NCBI RefSeq assembly: GCF_011758745.1
Contig: NZ_JAANOV010000001.1
Span: forward strand, 4,030,001 to 4,094,000
From: Amycolatopsis granulosa
GTDB lineage: Bacteria > Actinomycetota > Actinomycetes > Mycobacteriales > Pseudonocardiaceae
DNA length: 64,000 nt
Direction: 5' to 3'
Shown piece by piece: positions 17,466-25,284 of this stretch. Numbering within the stretch: the first letter of the stretch is position 1; every line of letters starts with the position of its first letter. The notes under the pieces are model-generated. The model made no database searches, had not been told where the DNA came from, and saw only the letters and a program-made list of their open reading frames with translations. The position numbers and the translations under genes are program-made.

Positions 17466-17747
17466 TCAGGCCAGCCCGAACTCCAGTGCGGCGCTGCGGG
17501 GCAGCTGGGCTCCGCAGGTCGTGGAGGTCGGCATCGGCGGCTCGTCGGCCTTCTCCCGTGTCTCTTGGTCTGCCCCCATGTGTCCCCCGACCTGTGCGGC
17601 AACGGCCGTGACGACCTCCTCGGTAACGTGCACGTACCGCTTGGCCACGGCCTCGGTTCCAAGCGACGGGAAGATGGCCTGACTGCTACCGACCCGGGCC
17701 GCTTGCTGTGGAGGGAGCGAGTTGATCTCACGTGAAATTCTGTGGGA
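17466..17747 (-). pseudogene. C-terminal fragment of a tyrosine recombinase (integrase)
   Basis: An open frame bounded by stops contains AKRYVHVTEEVVTAVAAQVG. This resembles the end of actinomycete phage/plasmid integrases, which carry the catalytic Tyr in a motif such as AKRYxHVT. The rest of the integrase, with its Arg and His catalytic residues, is missing upstream, and the upstream frame is closed by a stop. With tRNA-Ala 760 bases away, it marks an old integration event. It is unlikely to be functional. Confidence 0.6.
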
Positions 17748-17754
17748 TCAACTC
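17719..17754. repeat. Imperfect 13-bp inverted repeat next to integrase remnant
   Basis: GAGTTGATCTCAC (17719-17731) and GTGGGATCAACTC (17742-17754) match at 12 of 13 positions as an inverted repeat around a 10-base spacer. It lies at the broken upstream end of the integrase fragment. It has no T run and is more likely an operator, recombination site or element end than a terminator. Confidence 0.6.
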
Positions 17755-17812
17755 AATCGATGAAGCAGCCGACCTGCTGTTCTTGGCGAAGAGATCGGGC
17801 GATCATTCGCGC

Positions 17813-18334
17813 TCAGCCGCCGCTCGTTTCCTTGCCGAGGCACGGGGTTCTCATGTCGATCGAGACATTTGGAGCGCCAACCCGTGCGTGCAGGGTGACC
17901 GTGATGCCCAGTTCTTTCCTGGTCATCAAATACTCGATCGCCACCCTCTGGTCGCCCTGCATCAAGTCGGTTCTGTAATCGACGTCGTCGCGAATGGTAT
18001 AACCAAACGTATTCAACGCCCCTGACCACCGCATGACGTCGGGGTGTACACCGTCTGGGGTTTTGGTGGTGGTGTTCCAGGTGGCGCGGAAGACACGTTT
18101 GAACGTCGCGGGCTCATCCCCATTCCTCGAACACGGGATGTCGGTGTCGCCCTTCACCTCGATCTGCAGGTCGGGGGTATCTCTTTCTACTATCAGCGCG
18201 TGAGCGTCGGCGACCAGCTGCCAGCCGACTTCGTCGATGCTGTGATTGACGCTCTCGTTGGCGCTCTCGGGCCCGCTGCAGGCTGTAGCCAGTACCGTGA
18301 CCGCCAATATCGATCCTGACCAAACCTTGTTCAC
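17813..18334 (-). CDS. Lipoprotein of unknown function
   Basis: This 173-residue protein has a lipoprotein signal (SGSILAVTVLATACSGPES, lipidated Cys about residue 19). The mature region contains paired cysteines (DTDIPC and RTPCLG) and no recognised domain. GTG 18334 has a GAAGG-type site about eight bases upstream. It lies on the outside of the membrane and sits in the island between the integrase remnant and vanH, on the same strand as another uncharacterised membrane protein. No function can be assigned. Confidence 0.75.
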   Translation of the reverse strand: MNKVWSGSILAVTVLATACSGPESANESVNHSIDEVGWQLVADAHALIVERDTPDLQIEVKGDTDIPCSRNGDEPATFKRVFRATWNTTTKTPDGVHPDVMRWSGALNTFGYTIRDDVDYRTDLMQGDQRVAIEYLMTRKELGITVTLHARVGAPNVSIDMRTPCLGKETSGG

Positions 18335-18466
18335 ATTCCCTACCTTCAGAGGCGTATCAGTGACATGTCCGTGAGTCGGCCGTGTGTGGGGTGGGTAGGG
18401 CGAGCTTGCCCCGACCCTGGTGGCGACAGGCTGTGTCGTGGCGACGTTGCTGGAGAGAGATCAGCT

Positions 18467-19336
18467 TCACCGGCACGGTTCGTAGTTGGTGACCATCCAG
18501 CCGTTGTCGTACTGCTGCTCGAACTCGAACACCCCGAGCTGCGGCCCGTCATTGTCGTACCGGTCGGTGCCCGGGCTGGAGAACTCCAGATGGCAGGCGT
18601 CAAGCCGCGCGCGACCGGGGCCGAGGTCGATCTGAGATTCGTACGGGACCCCCTTGACGGACCCGTCAAAGTTGGAGATCCGGGGCTGCAGGTTCGCCAG
18701 CACGTCCTCGCAGTCGGCCGCGCCGTGCGCCCGCGCGAACTGCTGCTCGGCGGCTGGGCTGAACATGAAGCAGACCATGTAGCGTTTCGCCGGGGTCACC
18801 ATGCCATCGATCAGCTCCCACATGGCATTCCCCGGCGAGCTCGGGTACAGCATGGACAGTTGGTAGCGCCGATACTCGGCCACTCGGGCCGCCTTCCGGT
18901 CGGGCTCGCCAGCCAACCAGTGCACTCCGCCGAGGATCAGGACACCCCCGAGCGCCAGGGCTATGATCGGCACCCACTTGCGCCGGCCGGACCGATGCCG
19001 GCGGATGGACACACCGCCGGTCGCGGCGATGGCCAGCCCCCAGGCCAGTGCGACCAGGCCGCCGGGCACCTCGGGCATGAGCGCCCGCGCGGCCAGCAGG
19101 AGCCCGGCGACCAGGCCCCAGGTCTCGTCCACCCGGCGCCGGACGGGCGGCAGGCTCACCACGACCAGCGGAGCCAGGAACCAGAGGCGGGCCGGGCGCC
19201 AGTCCCAGTCCGACCACCAGAACAACAGGAACGCCAGCACGAACGTGCCCAGCAGGGCCCGCTGTCGCACCTTCCGCCCAGCTGGGCCCCGGCTCGGTGC
19301 GCCCTGGACCTGCTGGCTCGACGGATGATCCCCCAT
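18467..19336 (-). CDS. Membrane protein with extracytoplasmic C-terminal domain, unknown function
   Basis: About 289 residues. Five or so hydrophobic segments fill the first half (for example GTFVLAFLLFWW, LWFLAPLVVVSLPPV, GLVALAWGLAIAATGG, WVPIIALALGGVLILGG). A C-terminal soluble region of about 140 residues follows, with four cysteines. ATG 19336 is preferred over 19342 because GGAGG then has seven-base spacing. It lies upstream of the lipoprotein gene and is probably transcribed with it. No family is recognised. Confidence 0.72.
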   Translation of the reverse strand: MGDHPSSQQVQGAPSRGPAGRKVRQRALLGTFVLAFLLFWWSDWDWRPARLWFLAPLVVVSLPPVRRRVDETWGLVAGLLLAARALMPEVPGGLVALAWGLAIAATGGVSIRRHRSGRRKWVPIIALALGGVLILGGVHWLAGEPDRKAARVAEYRRYQLSMLYPSSPGNAMWELIDGMVTPAKRYMVCFMFSPAAEQQFARAHGAADCEDVLANLQPRISNFDGSVKGVPYESQIDLGPGRARLDACHLEFSSPGTDRYDNDGPQLGVFEFEQQYDNGWMVTNYEPCR

Positions 19337-19499
19337 GACCATGCCTCCATACTGCCCGATCAGGCGATCATGGCAGAGGGCTCTTCTCCCGGATCCAGTA
19401 CGTGACTACGCACCTCGCCAGAGCTCCTGACCAGTGCGAATTCCGCTCTGACCAGGACCGGCAGGACGCGGTCAACTGACCGGGCGCGGATGTCACGAA

Positions 19500-19515
19500 G
19501 TTACCGGTCGGTAAC
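19500..19515. promoter_or_regulatory. Palindrome upstream of vanH
   Basis: GTTACCG (19500-19506) and CGGTAAC (19509-19515) form a perfect 7-bp inverted repeat around GT. It abuts the VanR-like half-sites of the vanH promoter and has no counterpart at vanY. It resembles a TetR-type operator and may add a second input to vanHAX. Confidence 0.55.
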
Positions 19516-19544
19516 GTATCGCCCGCATATGGAAAATCAGATAC
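19515..19544 (+). promoter_or_regulatory. VanR-like triple half-site in the vanH promoter
   Basis: CGTATCG (19515-19521), CATATGG (19526-19532) and CAGATAC (19538-19544) are spaced 11 and 12 bases. The vanY promoter carries the same three elements at the same spacing, each set ending 34 bases before the start codon. The shared tail GTCTTGACTGG precedes both starts. This is the probable VanR operator. Confidence 0.75.
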
Positions 19545-19578
19545 GGCCCGGCAACACCCCACCGTCTTGACTGGCGGC

Positions 19579-20619
19579 ATGAGCTACCGCGAGCCAGCAC
19601 GAACAGTGGCCCGCCGCACCCGGTCGCTGGCGTCCTCGTCCACCTCGGCCGTCCCGGAAACGGGAATCACGATCTACGGCTGCGGCCGGGACGAGGCTCT
19701 TGTGTTCCGCGAGATGGCACCTCGCTTCGGTGTCGTGGCCACCATCACCGAGGCGGGGGTGTCCGAGGTCAATGCCGGACTGGCATCCGGGAACCGGTGC
19801 ATCAGCATCGGTCACAAAACCCGGGTCACCAATTCCGCTCTTCTCGCGCTCAGCCACGTCGGCGTGCGGTACATCTCCACCCGTAGCATCGGGTACAACC
19901 ACCTCGACGTGGAATACGCGGAGAGTGTCGGCATTTCCGTTGAGAATGTCTCCTATTCGCCCGACAGCGTGGCCGACTACACGCTGATGCTGATGCTGAT
20001 GGCCGTGCGAAACGCACAGTCGATCATCCGCCGGGCGGATCGTCATGACTACCGGTTGACCGAGGTGCGCGGGAAAGAGCTACGCGACCTGACCGTCGGG
20101 GTGATCGGCACCGGACGCATCGGCGCCGCGGTCGTGGACCGGCTGCGCGGTTTCGGCTGCCGGATCCTTGCCTGTGACAACAGTCCCAAGGCCCCTGCCG
20201 ATTACGTTCCCCTCGATGAGCTGCTGCGGCACAGCGACATCGTCACGCTGCACACACCGCTCACCGCGGATACCCACCACCTCCTGGATCAGCGGCGCAT
20301 CGGGCAGATGAAACACGGCGCGTTCGTCATCAACACCGGACGCGGTGCGCTCCTTGACACCGCGGCTCTGGTTTCGGCGCTGGCGGACGGCAGGCTGGGT
20401 GGTGCGGCGCTGGACGTCCTCGAAGGCGAGGAAGGAACGTTCTACGCCGACTGCCGGGACAAACCCATCTGCAGCGAACCGTTGCTGCGGCTGCACGAAA
20501 TGCCGAACGTGCTCATCAGTCCACACACCGCCTACTACACGGACCACGCCCTCCGCGACATGGTGGAAAACTCTCTCGCCAACTGCCTGAAATTCGAAAG
20601 CAGGAACCAGCATGGATAG
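19579..20619 (+). CDS. vanH: D-lactate dehydrogenase VanH
   Basis: This 346-residue D-2-hydroxyacid dehydrogenase reduces pyruvate to D-lactate for VanA. The NAD site is VGVIGTGRIGAAVVDRLRG. Catalytic residues lie in STRSIGYNHLD (Arg region), DVLEGEEGTFY (Glu) and SPHTAYYT (His). ATG 19579 is chosen because the ATG of vanY sits at the identical distance from the shared promoter element. This gives an N-terminal extension of about 24 residues compared with enterococcal VanH, so GTG 19606 is an alternative. No ribosome site is visible. It overlaps vanA by eight bases. Confidence 0.95.
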   Translation: MSYREPARTVARRTRSLASSSTSAVPETGITIYGCGRDEALVFREMAPRFGVVATITEAGVSEVNAGLASGNRCISIGHKTRVTNSALLALSHVGVRYISTRSIGYNHLDVEYAESVGISVENVSYSPDSVADYTLMLMLMAVRNAQSIIRRADRHDYRLTEVRGKELRDLTVGVIGTGRIGAAVVDRLRGFGCRILACDNSPKAPADYVPLDELLRHSDIVTLHTPLTADTHHLLDQRRIGQMKHGAFVINTGRGALLDTAALVSALADGRLGGAALDVLEGEEGTFYADCRDKPICSEPLLRLHEMPNVLISPHTAYYTDHALRDMVENSLANCLKFESRNQHG

Positions 20620-21646
20620 GTTGCAGGTCGGAATCATCTTCGGGGGCTGTTCCGAAGAACATCCCGTCTCCGTCAAATCCGCGCGAGAGGTCGCAAAACA
20701 CCTCGACACCGAGAAGTATGAACCGTTCTACATCGGGATTACCCGGAGCGGTACGTGGATGCTCTGCGACGGCCCTGACGCGGATTGGGAGAACGGTGAT
20801 GGCCGTCCGGCCGTGCTGTCACCGGACCGGAGCGTGCACGGATTGCTCGTGCTGGAGGACGGACAGTGCAAAACGATCGGTCTGGACGTCGTGTTGCCCG
20901 TCCTGCACGGCAAACTCGGTGAGGACGGTGCGATCCAGGGTTTGCTGGAGCTCTCCGGGATTCCCTATGTCGGCTGCGACGTCCAAAGTTCTGCCCTGTG
21001 CATGGACAAATCCCTGACCTACGCCGTCGTCCGCGGCGCGGGAATCGCTACGCCGAACTTCTGGACCGTCCCGGCGGACGAGGATGTCCATCCCGGCCGG
21101 TTCACGTATCCGGTCTTCGTGAAGCCGGCCCGGTCGGGATCATCGTTCGGTGTCAGCAAGGTATCCCGGGAAGAAGACCTGCCGAGTGCGGTGGAGACCG
21201 CACGGCAGTACGACTCGAAGGTCCTGATCGAGGAAGCTGTCGTCGGCAGTGAGATCGGATGTTCCATCCTGGGGAACGATCTGGACCTGTTCGCGGGCGA
21301 GGTGGATCGAATCGCCCTGTCACATGGCTTTTTCCGAATCCACCAGGAGGAGGCCCCGGAACGTGGATCCGAAAACTCGGCGTTCATCGTTCCCGCGGAC
21401 ATCCCGGCGGAGTCGCGCGCGCTCGTGCAGGAGACGGCGAAGGACATCTACCGCGCCCTGGGATGCCGGGGACTCGCGCGTGTGGACATGTTCCTCAAGC
21501 AGGACGGCAGCGTGGTGCTCAACGAGGTCAACACTCTTCCGGGGATGACCTCCTACAGCCGTTATCCGAGGATGATGGCGGCCGCGGGATTGCCGCTTGC
21601 CGAAGTGATCGACCGCATGGTGTCGTTGGCGCTGACGGGGAAGTGA
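20612..21646 (+). CDS. vanA: D-alanine-D-lactate ligase VanA
   Basis: This 344-residue ATP-grasp ligase has IIFGGCSEEHPVSVKSA at the N-terminus, KSLTYAVVRGAGIATPNFW, LIEEAVVGSEIGC and VNTLPGMTSYSRYPRM. The loop FFRIHQE contains the His that in VanA gives lactate specificity (FRIHQE in the enterococcal enzyme), so depsipeptide formation is predicted rather than D-Ala-D-Ala or D-Ala-D-Ser. It makes the altered cell-wall precursor that glycopeptides bind poorly. It is encoded between vanH and vanX with overlaps. Confidence 0.96.
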   Translation: MDRLQVGIIFGGCSEEHPVSVKSAREVAKHLDTEKYEPFYIGITRSGTWMLCDGPDADWENGDGRPAVLSPDRSVHGLLVLEDGQCKTIGLDVVLPVLHGKLGEDGAIQGLLELSGIPYVGCDVQSSALCMDKSLTYAVVRGAGIATPNFWTVPADEDVHPGRFTYPVFVKPARSGSSFGVSKVSREEDLPSAVETARQYDSKVLIEEAVVGSEIGCSILGNDLDLFAGEVDRIALSHGFFRIHQEEAPERGSENSAFIVPADIPAESRALVQETAKDIYRALGCRGLARVDMFLKQDGSVVLNEVNTLPGMTSYSRYPRMMAAAGLPLAEVIDRMVSLALTGK

Positions 21647-21648
21647 CG

Positions 21649-22257
21649 ATGCCCGCAGATTTTGTCTTCGTCGACGAATTCGTACCGGGAATACGATGGG
21701 ATTCCAAGTACGCCACGTGGGACAACTTCACCGGCAAGCCGGTGGACGGGTACCTGGCAAATCGGATAGTTGGCACCAAGGCGCTGTGTGCCGCTCTCGC
21801 GGAAGCTCAGGAAAAAGCCGCAACCCTTGGCTTCGGCTTGCTCCTGTGGGACGGCTACCGCCCGCAACGCGCCGTGGACAGCTTCCTGCGCTGGTCGCAA
21901 CAGCCGGAGGACGGCCGGACGAAGCTGCGACACTATCCGAACATCGACCGAGCCGAGATGTTCGAGAAAGGATATGTGGCCGCCAAGTCGGGCCACAGCC
22001 GGGGCAGCACCGTGGACCTGACGCTCTACGACCTGGCTACCGGTGAACTCGCGGCCATGGGCGGCGGCCACGATCTGATGGATACGATCTCGCACCACGG
22101 TGCGTCAGGAATCACGCCGGCCGAGGCGAGGAACCGTCAGCACCTGTGTGCCGTCATGGAATCCTGCGGGTTCACGCGGTACGACTCCGAGTGGTGGCAC
22201 TACACCCTGAAGGACGAACCCCATCCGGACACCTACTTTGATTTTCCCATCGCGTAG
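21649..22257 (+). CDS. vanX: D-Ala-D-Ala dipeptidase VanX
   Basis: This 202-residue cytosolic zinc dipeptidase removes D-Ala-D-Ala so that only the VanA product is used. The zinc-binding SGHSRGSTVD (His and Asp), the EWWHYTL motif (catalytic Glu and zinc His) and the substrate-binding WDGYRPQRA are all present. The ATG is two bases after the vanA stop. Length matches the family. With vanH and vanA it completes the high-level glycopeptide resistance core. Confidence 0.96.
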   Translation: MPADFVFVDEFVPGIRWDSKYATWDNFTGKPVDGYLANRIVGTKALCAALAEAQEKAATLGFGLLLWDGYRPQRAVDSFLRWSQQPEDGRTKLRHYPNIDRAEMFEKGYVAAKSGHSRGSTVDLTLYDLATGELAAMGGGHDLMDTISHHGASGITPAEARNRQHLCAVMESCGFTRYDSEWWHYTLKDEPHPDTYFDFPIA

Positions 22258-22285
22258 CTGCCGGTGCCGGTCGCGAGGGGCGGAC

Positions 22286-23392
22286 GTGACGGCACCGCGC
22301 GTCGTTGTCGCCGGGGGCCATTCGGCCGGGCACATCGAACCGGCGATGAACCTCGCCGACGCGCTGCGCCAGCTGGATCCCACGGCCGAGATCACCGCCC
22401 TCGGCACCGTCCGCGGCCTGGACACCACGCTCATCCCGGCCCGCGGCTACCCGCTGGAACTCATCCCGCCGGTGCCGTTGCCGCGCACACTGAACCGGGT
22501 CCTGGTGCACACGCCGGGCAGGCTGCGCGAGTCGGTGCGGGCAGCCGGGTCGGTGCTCGACCGGGTGCGAGCCGAGGTCGTGGTGGGCTTCGGCGGCTAC
22601 GTGGCCGCGCCGGCCTACCTCGCCGCCCGCAGGCGGGGTCTGCCGATCGTCGTCCACGAGGCGAACGCCCGGCCCGGAGTGGCCAACCGGCTGGCGGCCC
22701 GGATGACGGCGCACGTGTTCACCGCCTCGCCGGGCGTCCGGCTGCCGCACGCCACCCCGATCGGGATCCCGCTGCGGCCGGCGATCACCGGGCTCGACCG
22801 AGCCGCGCTGCGCAACGCCGCCCGGCAGCGGTTCGGCCTGCGACCGGACGGCCCCGTGCTGATGGCCACCGGCGGTTCGCAGGGCGCCCGGGCGATCAAC
22901 GCCGCCGTCTCCGGCGCGGCCGCGGCGTTACGGGCGGCCGGCGTGCAGGTCCTGCACATCACCGGGCCGCGGAACGCGGTCGAGGTGCCGGACGGCGACG
23001 CAGCCGACCCGCCCTACGTCGTCGTTCCCTACGTCCACGAGATGCAGTACGCCTACGCCGCGGCCGACTTCGTGATCTGCCGCTCGGGGGCGATGACGTG
23101 CGCCGAACTCGCCGCTGTCGGCCTGCCGGCCGCGTACGTCCCGCTGCCGGAGCGCGGCGGGGAGCAGCGGCTGAACGCCGAGCCGGTCGTCGAGGCCGGC
23201 GGGGCACTGCTCGTCGACGACGCCGACCTCGGTCCGGCCTGGATCGAGACCACCCTGATCCCGGTGCTCACCGACCCCGGGCGGATCGCCGCGATGTCGG
23301 CCCGTGCGTCGGCGGCCGGCGCACCCGACGCGGATGTCGTCCTGGCCCGGCACGTGCTCGCCGTCGTCGCTGAGCGACGCGGACCTACCTGA
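22286..23392 (+). CDS. MurG-like glycosyltransferase (paralogue in the van operon)
   Basis: This 368-residue GT28 protein resembles MurG, which adds GlcNAc to lipid I. Conserved features are VHEANARPGVANRLAAR, TGGSQGARAIN, CRSGAMTCAELAAVG and GEQRLNAEPV. The first glycine loop reads GGHSAGHIEP instead of the usual GGTGGH form. GTG 22286 has GAGGGG five bases upstream. It follows vanX by 28 bases, so it is probably the last gene of the operon and may process depsipeptide lipid I. It contains a rare TTA leucine codon at 22928, which in actinomycetes can make expression depend on the bldA tRNA. Confidence 0.85.
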   Translation: MTAPRVVVAGGHSAGHIEPAMNLADALRQLDPTAEITALGTVRGLDTTLIPARGYPLELIPPVPLPRTLNRVLVHTPGRLRESVRAAGSVLDRVRAEVVVGFGGYVAAPAYLAARRRGLPIVVHEANARPGVANRLAARMTAHVFTASPGVRLPHATPIGIPLRPAITGLDRAALRNAARQRFGLRPDGPVLMATGGSQGARAINAAVSGAAAALRAAGVQVLHITGPRNAVEVPDGDAADPPYVVVPYVHEMQYAYAAADFVICRSGAMTCAELAAVGLPAAYVPLPERGGEQRLNAEPVVEAGGALLVDDADLGPAWIETTLIPVLTDPGRIAAMSARASAAGAPDADVVLARHVLAVVAERRGPT

Positions 23393-23411
23393 GAAGCGGC
23401 GTTGTTGATCG

Positions 23412-24509
23412 TCATCCGCCCGTGTGCCGCGGCGCCGCGGGTAGTCGCACCGTGACGCAAAGCCCCCCGTCGGGCCGGGGGGTGAGGGTCAGTGTTCCGT
23501 CGTGTGCCTTGGCGATGCTCTTGACGATCGCCAGGCCGAGGCCGGCACCGGCGTGGTCACTGCGGATGCGTTGCGTGCCGCGCTGGAACGGTTCGGTGAG
23601 CGTCGAGACCAGCTGCGGGGAGAGCTTCGCGCCGGTGTTTTCGACAGTCAGCACCACGGAGTCGGGGCGGACGGCGGTGTTGACCCGCACGCTGCCGTGC
23701 TCGGGGAGGTTGTGGACGATCGCGTTGTGCACGAGGTTCGTCGTCATCTGCAGCAGGAGAGCGTGTGAGCCGCTGGTGGGGGTCTCGTCGCTGGAGGTCT
23801 CGATGGTGAGGCCGCGTGCTTCTGCGAGGGGCAGGAGCGTTTCCGTGGCCTCTTCCGCGATGAGGGACAGGTCGACGTGTTCTCGGGTGAAGGACCGCTG
23901 GTCGGCGCGGCTGAGCAGGAGCAGCGCCTCGGTGAGCTCGATCGCCCGGGTGTTGACGAAGTGGAGGCGATCGACGAGTTCACCGGCGTCCCGGCCCGGA
24001 TCGTTGCGGGCCACGTCGAGAAGTGTCTGCGTGATCGCCAGCGGGGTGCGCAGTTCGTGGGAGGCGTTGGCCGCGAATCTCTGCTGTTCGGCCACGTGTG
24101 CTTCGAGCCGTGCGAGCATGGTGTCGAAGGCGTCGGCGAGTTCGCGGAACTCGTCGTTGCGGCCTTCCAGGTGGATCCGGTGGGCGAGCGATCCGTCCGC
24201 GGCCAGGCGGGTGGCGTGGGTGATGCGAGTCAGGGGCGCGAGCATCCTGCCGGCGAGGACCCACCCGCCCACGAGGCCGAACACCAGCAGGAACGCCAGC
24301 GCTGCGACTGCCTTCGGGATGAAGGCACGCTGGAGGTCGGAGCGGTCGGGTATGTGGATGTACAACCCGGGGATGCGGATCACCTCGGGTACGTAACGCA
24401 GCAGGAACACCCACACCGCGCCGAGCAGCAAGGCGCACGCGAGCATGAGGAACCCGGCGTAGCTGAGGGTGAGTTTGAGGCGAACGCTCACCCCGGGCGC
24501 CCTATCCAC
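23412..24509 (-). CDS. vanS: VanS-type sensor histidine kinase
   Basis: This protein of about 365 residues has a first membrane segment (LMLACALLLGAVWVFLL) and a short extracytoplasmic loop of about 35 residues (VIRIPGLYIHIPDRSD). A second segment (VAALAFLLVFGLVGGWVL) and HAMP follow, then the phosphoacceptor ANASHELRTPLAITQTL and ATPase motifs NLVHNAIVHN and [11 protein letters not shown]. The small sensor loop is like the VanS of glycopeptide actinomycetes. GTG 24509 has GGAGGGG upstream and overlaps the vanR end by eight bases; GTG 24491 is an alternative. It is convergent with the MurG-like gene, with 19 bases between. Confidence 0.92.
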   Translation of the reverse strand: MDRAPGVSVRLKLTLSYAGFLMLACALLLGAVWVFLLRYVPEVIRIPGLYIHIPDRSDLQRAFIPKAVAALAFLLVFGLVGGWVLAGRMLAPLTRITHATRLAADGSLAHRIHLEGRNDEFRELADAFDTMLARLEAHVAEQQRFAANASHELRTPLAITQTLLDVARNDPGRDAGELVDRLHFVNTRAIELTEALLLLSRADQRSFTREHVDLSLIAEEATETLLPLAEARGLTIETSSDETPTSGSHALLLQMTTNLVHNAIVHNLPEHGSVRVNTAVRPDSVVLTVENTGAKLSPQLVSTLTEPFQRGTQRIRSDHAGAGLGLAIVKSIAKAHDGTLTLTPRPDGGLCVTVRLPAAPRHTGG

Positions 24510-25197
24510 GGTCCCCTCCCGCACGTCCGGTGTCCGGTTCGGTGCTGATGCGGTAGCCGACGCCGGCCACGGTGGCGATGAGCCATGGTTCGCCGAGGCG
24601 TTTGCGCAGTGCCGAGACGGTGATGCGCACGGCGTTGGTGAACGGGTCGGCGTTCTCGTCCCACGCCCGTGCCAGGAGTTCTTCGGCGCTGACGACACCG
24701 CCTTCGGCAGCGACCAGAACTTCGAGCACGGCGAACTGCTTGCGGGTGAGCGCGACGTAGCGGCCGTCGCGGTAGACCTCGCGGCGGAACGGATCCAGCC
24801 GCAGGCCCGCGATCTCCCGCACCGGCGGCCTGTTGTAGGCGCGCCTGCGGTCGAGTGCTCTGAGACGGAGCACGAGTTCGCGGAGTTCGAAGGGCTTGGT
24901 GAGGTAGTCGTCGGCTCCGAGCTCGAACCCGGACGCCTTGTCGTCGAGACGGTCGGCAGCGGTGAGCATGAGGATCGGGGTGCCGCTGCCGGAGGCGACG
25001 ATGCGCTTGGCGACCTCGTCGCCGGAGGGGCCGGGGATGTCGCGGTCGAGGACGGCGATGTCGTAGGCGTTGATGCTCAGCAGTTCCAGAGCCGTGTCAC
25101 CGTCACCGGCGATGTCCGCGGCGATCGCTTCCAGGCGCAGCCCATCGCGGATGGCCTCCGCCATATACGGTTCGTCCTCGACGATCAACACGCGCAC
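24502..25197 (-). CDS. vanR: VanR-type OmpR-family response regulator
   Basis: This 231-residue protein has a receiver domain (VEDE at the start, DIAVLDRDIPG with the phosphoacceptor Asp, YLTKPF with the Lys). A winged helix follows, with VALTRKQFAVLEVL and VAGVGYRI. It starts with GTG 25197, seven bases after TAGTAT, so the message is probably leaderless. It is divergent from vanY, and the VanR-like half-sites at 25221-25250 lie between them. It should activate vanHAX and vanY, and possibly itself. Confidence 0.93.
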   Translation of the reverse strand: MRVLIVEDEPYMAEAIRDGLRLEAIAADIAGDGDTALELLSINAYDIAVLDRDIPGPSGDEVAKRIVASGSGTPILMLTAADRLDDKASGFELGADDYLTKPFELRELVLRLRALDRRRAYNRPPVREIAGLRLDPFRREVYRDGRYVALTRKQFAVLEVLVAAEGGVVSAEELLARAWDENADPFTNAVRITVSALRKRLGEPWLIATVAGVGYRISTEPDTGRAGGDRG

Positions 25198-25204
25198 AGT
25201 CGCG

Positions 25205-25210
25205 ATACTA
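25205..25210 (-). promoter_or_regulatory. -10 element of vanRS
   Basis: TAGTAT on the minus strand ends seven bases before the vanR GTG, matching the leaderless arrangement common in this window. The adjoining VanR-like half-sites would let VanR control its own promoter. Confidence 0.5.
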
Positions 25211-25220
25211 CGAGCCGACC

Positions 25221-25250
25221 CATATCGTCGGCATATCGAAAACCGGATAC
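25221..25250 (+). promoter_or_regulatory. VanR-like triple half-site in the vanY/vanR region
   Basis: CATATCG (25221-25227), CATATCG (25232-25238) and CGGATAC (25244-25250) repeat at 11- and 12-base spacing, followed by CCGGCAACACC and GTCTTGACTGG. This copies the vanH promoter in order and distance. The site could serve both divergent genes. Confidence 0.75.
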
Positions 25251-25284
25251 CCGCCGGCAACACCACGCTGTCTTGACTGGATGC

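Noticed and set aside
16768..17682. 304-codon plus-strand frame after tRNA-Ala
   Set aside because: Product changes character along its length and lies opposite the integrase C-terminus and other coding-like minus-strand remnants; most likely a shadow over decayed genes.
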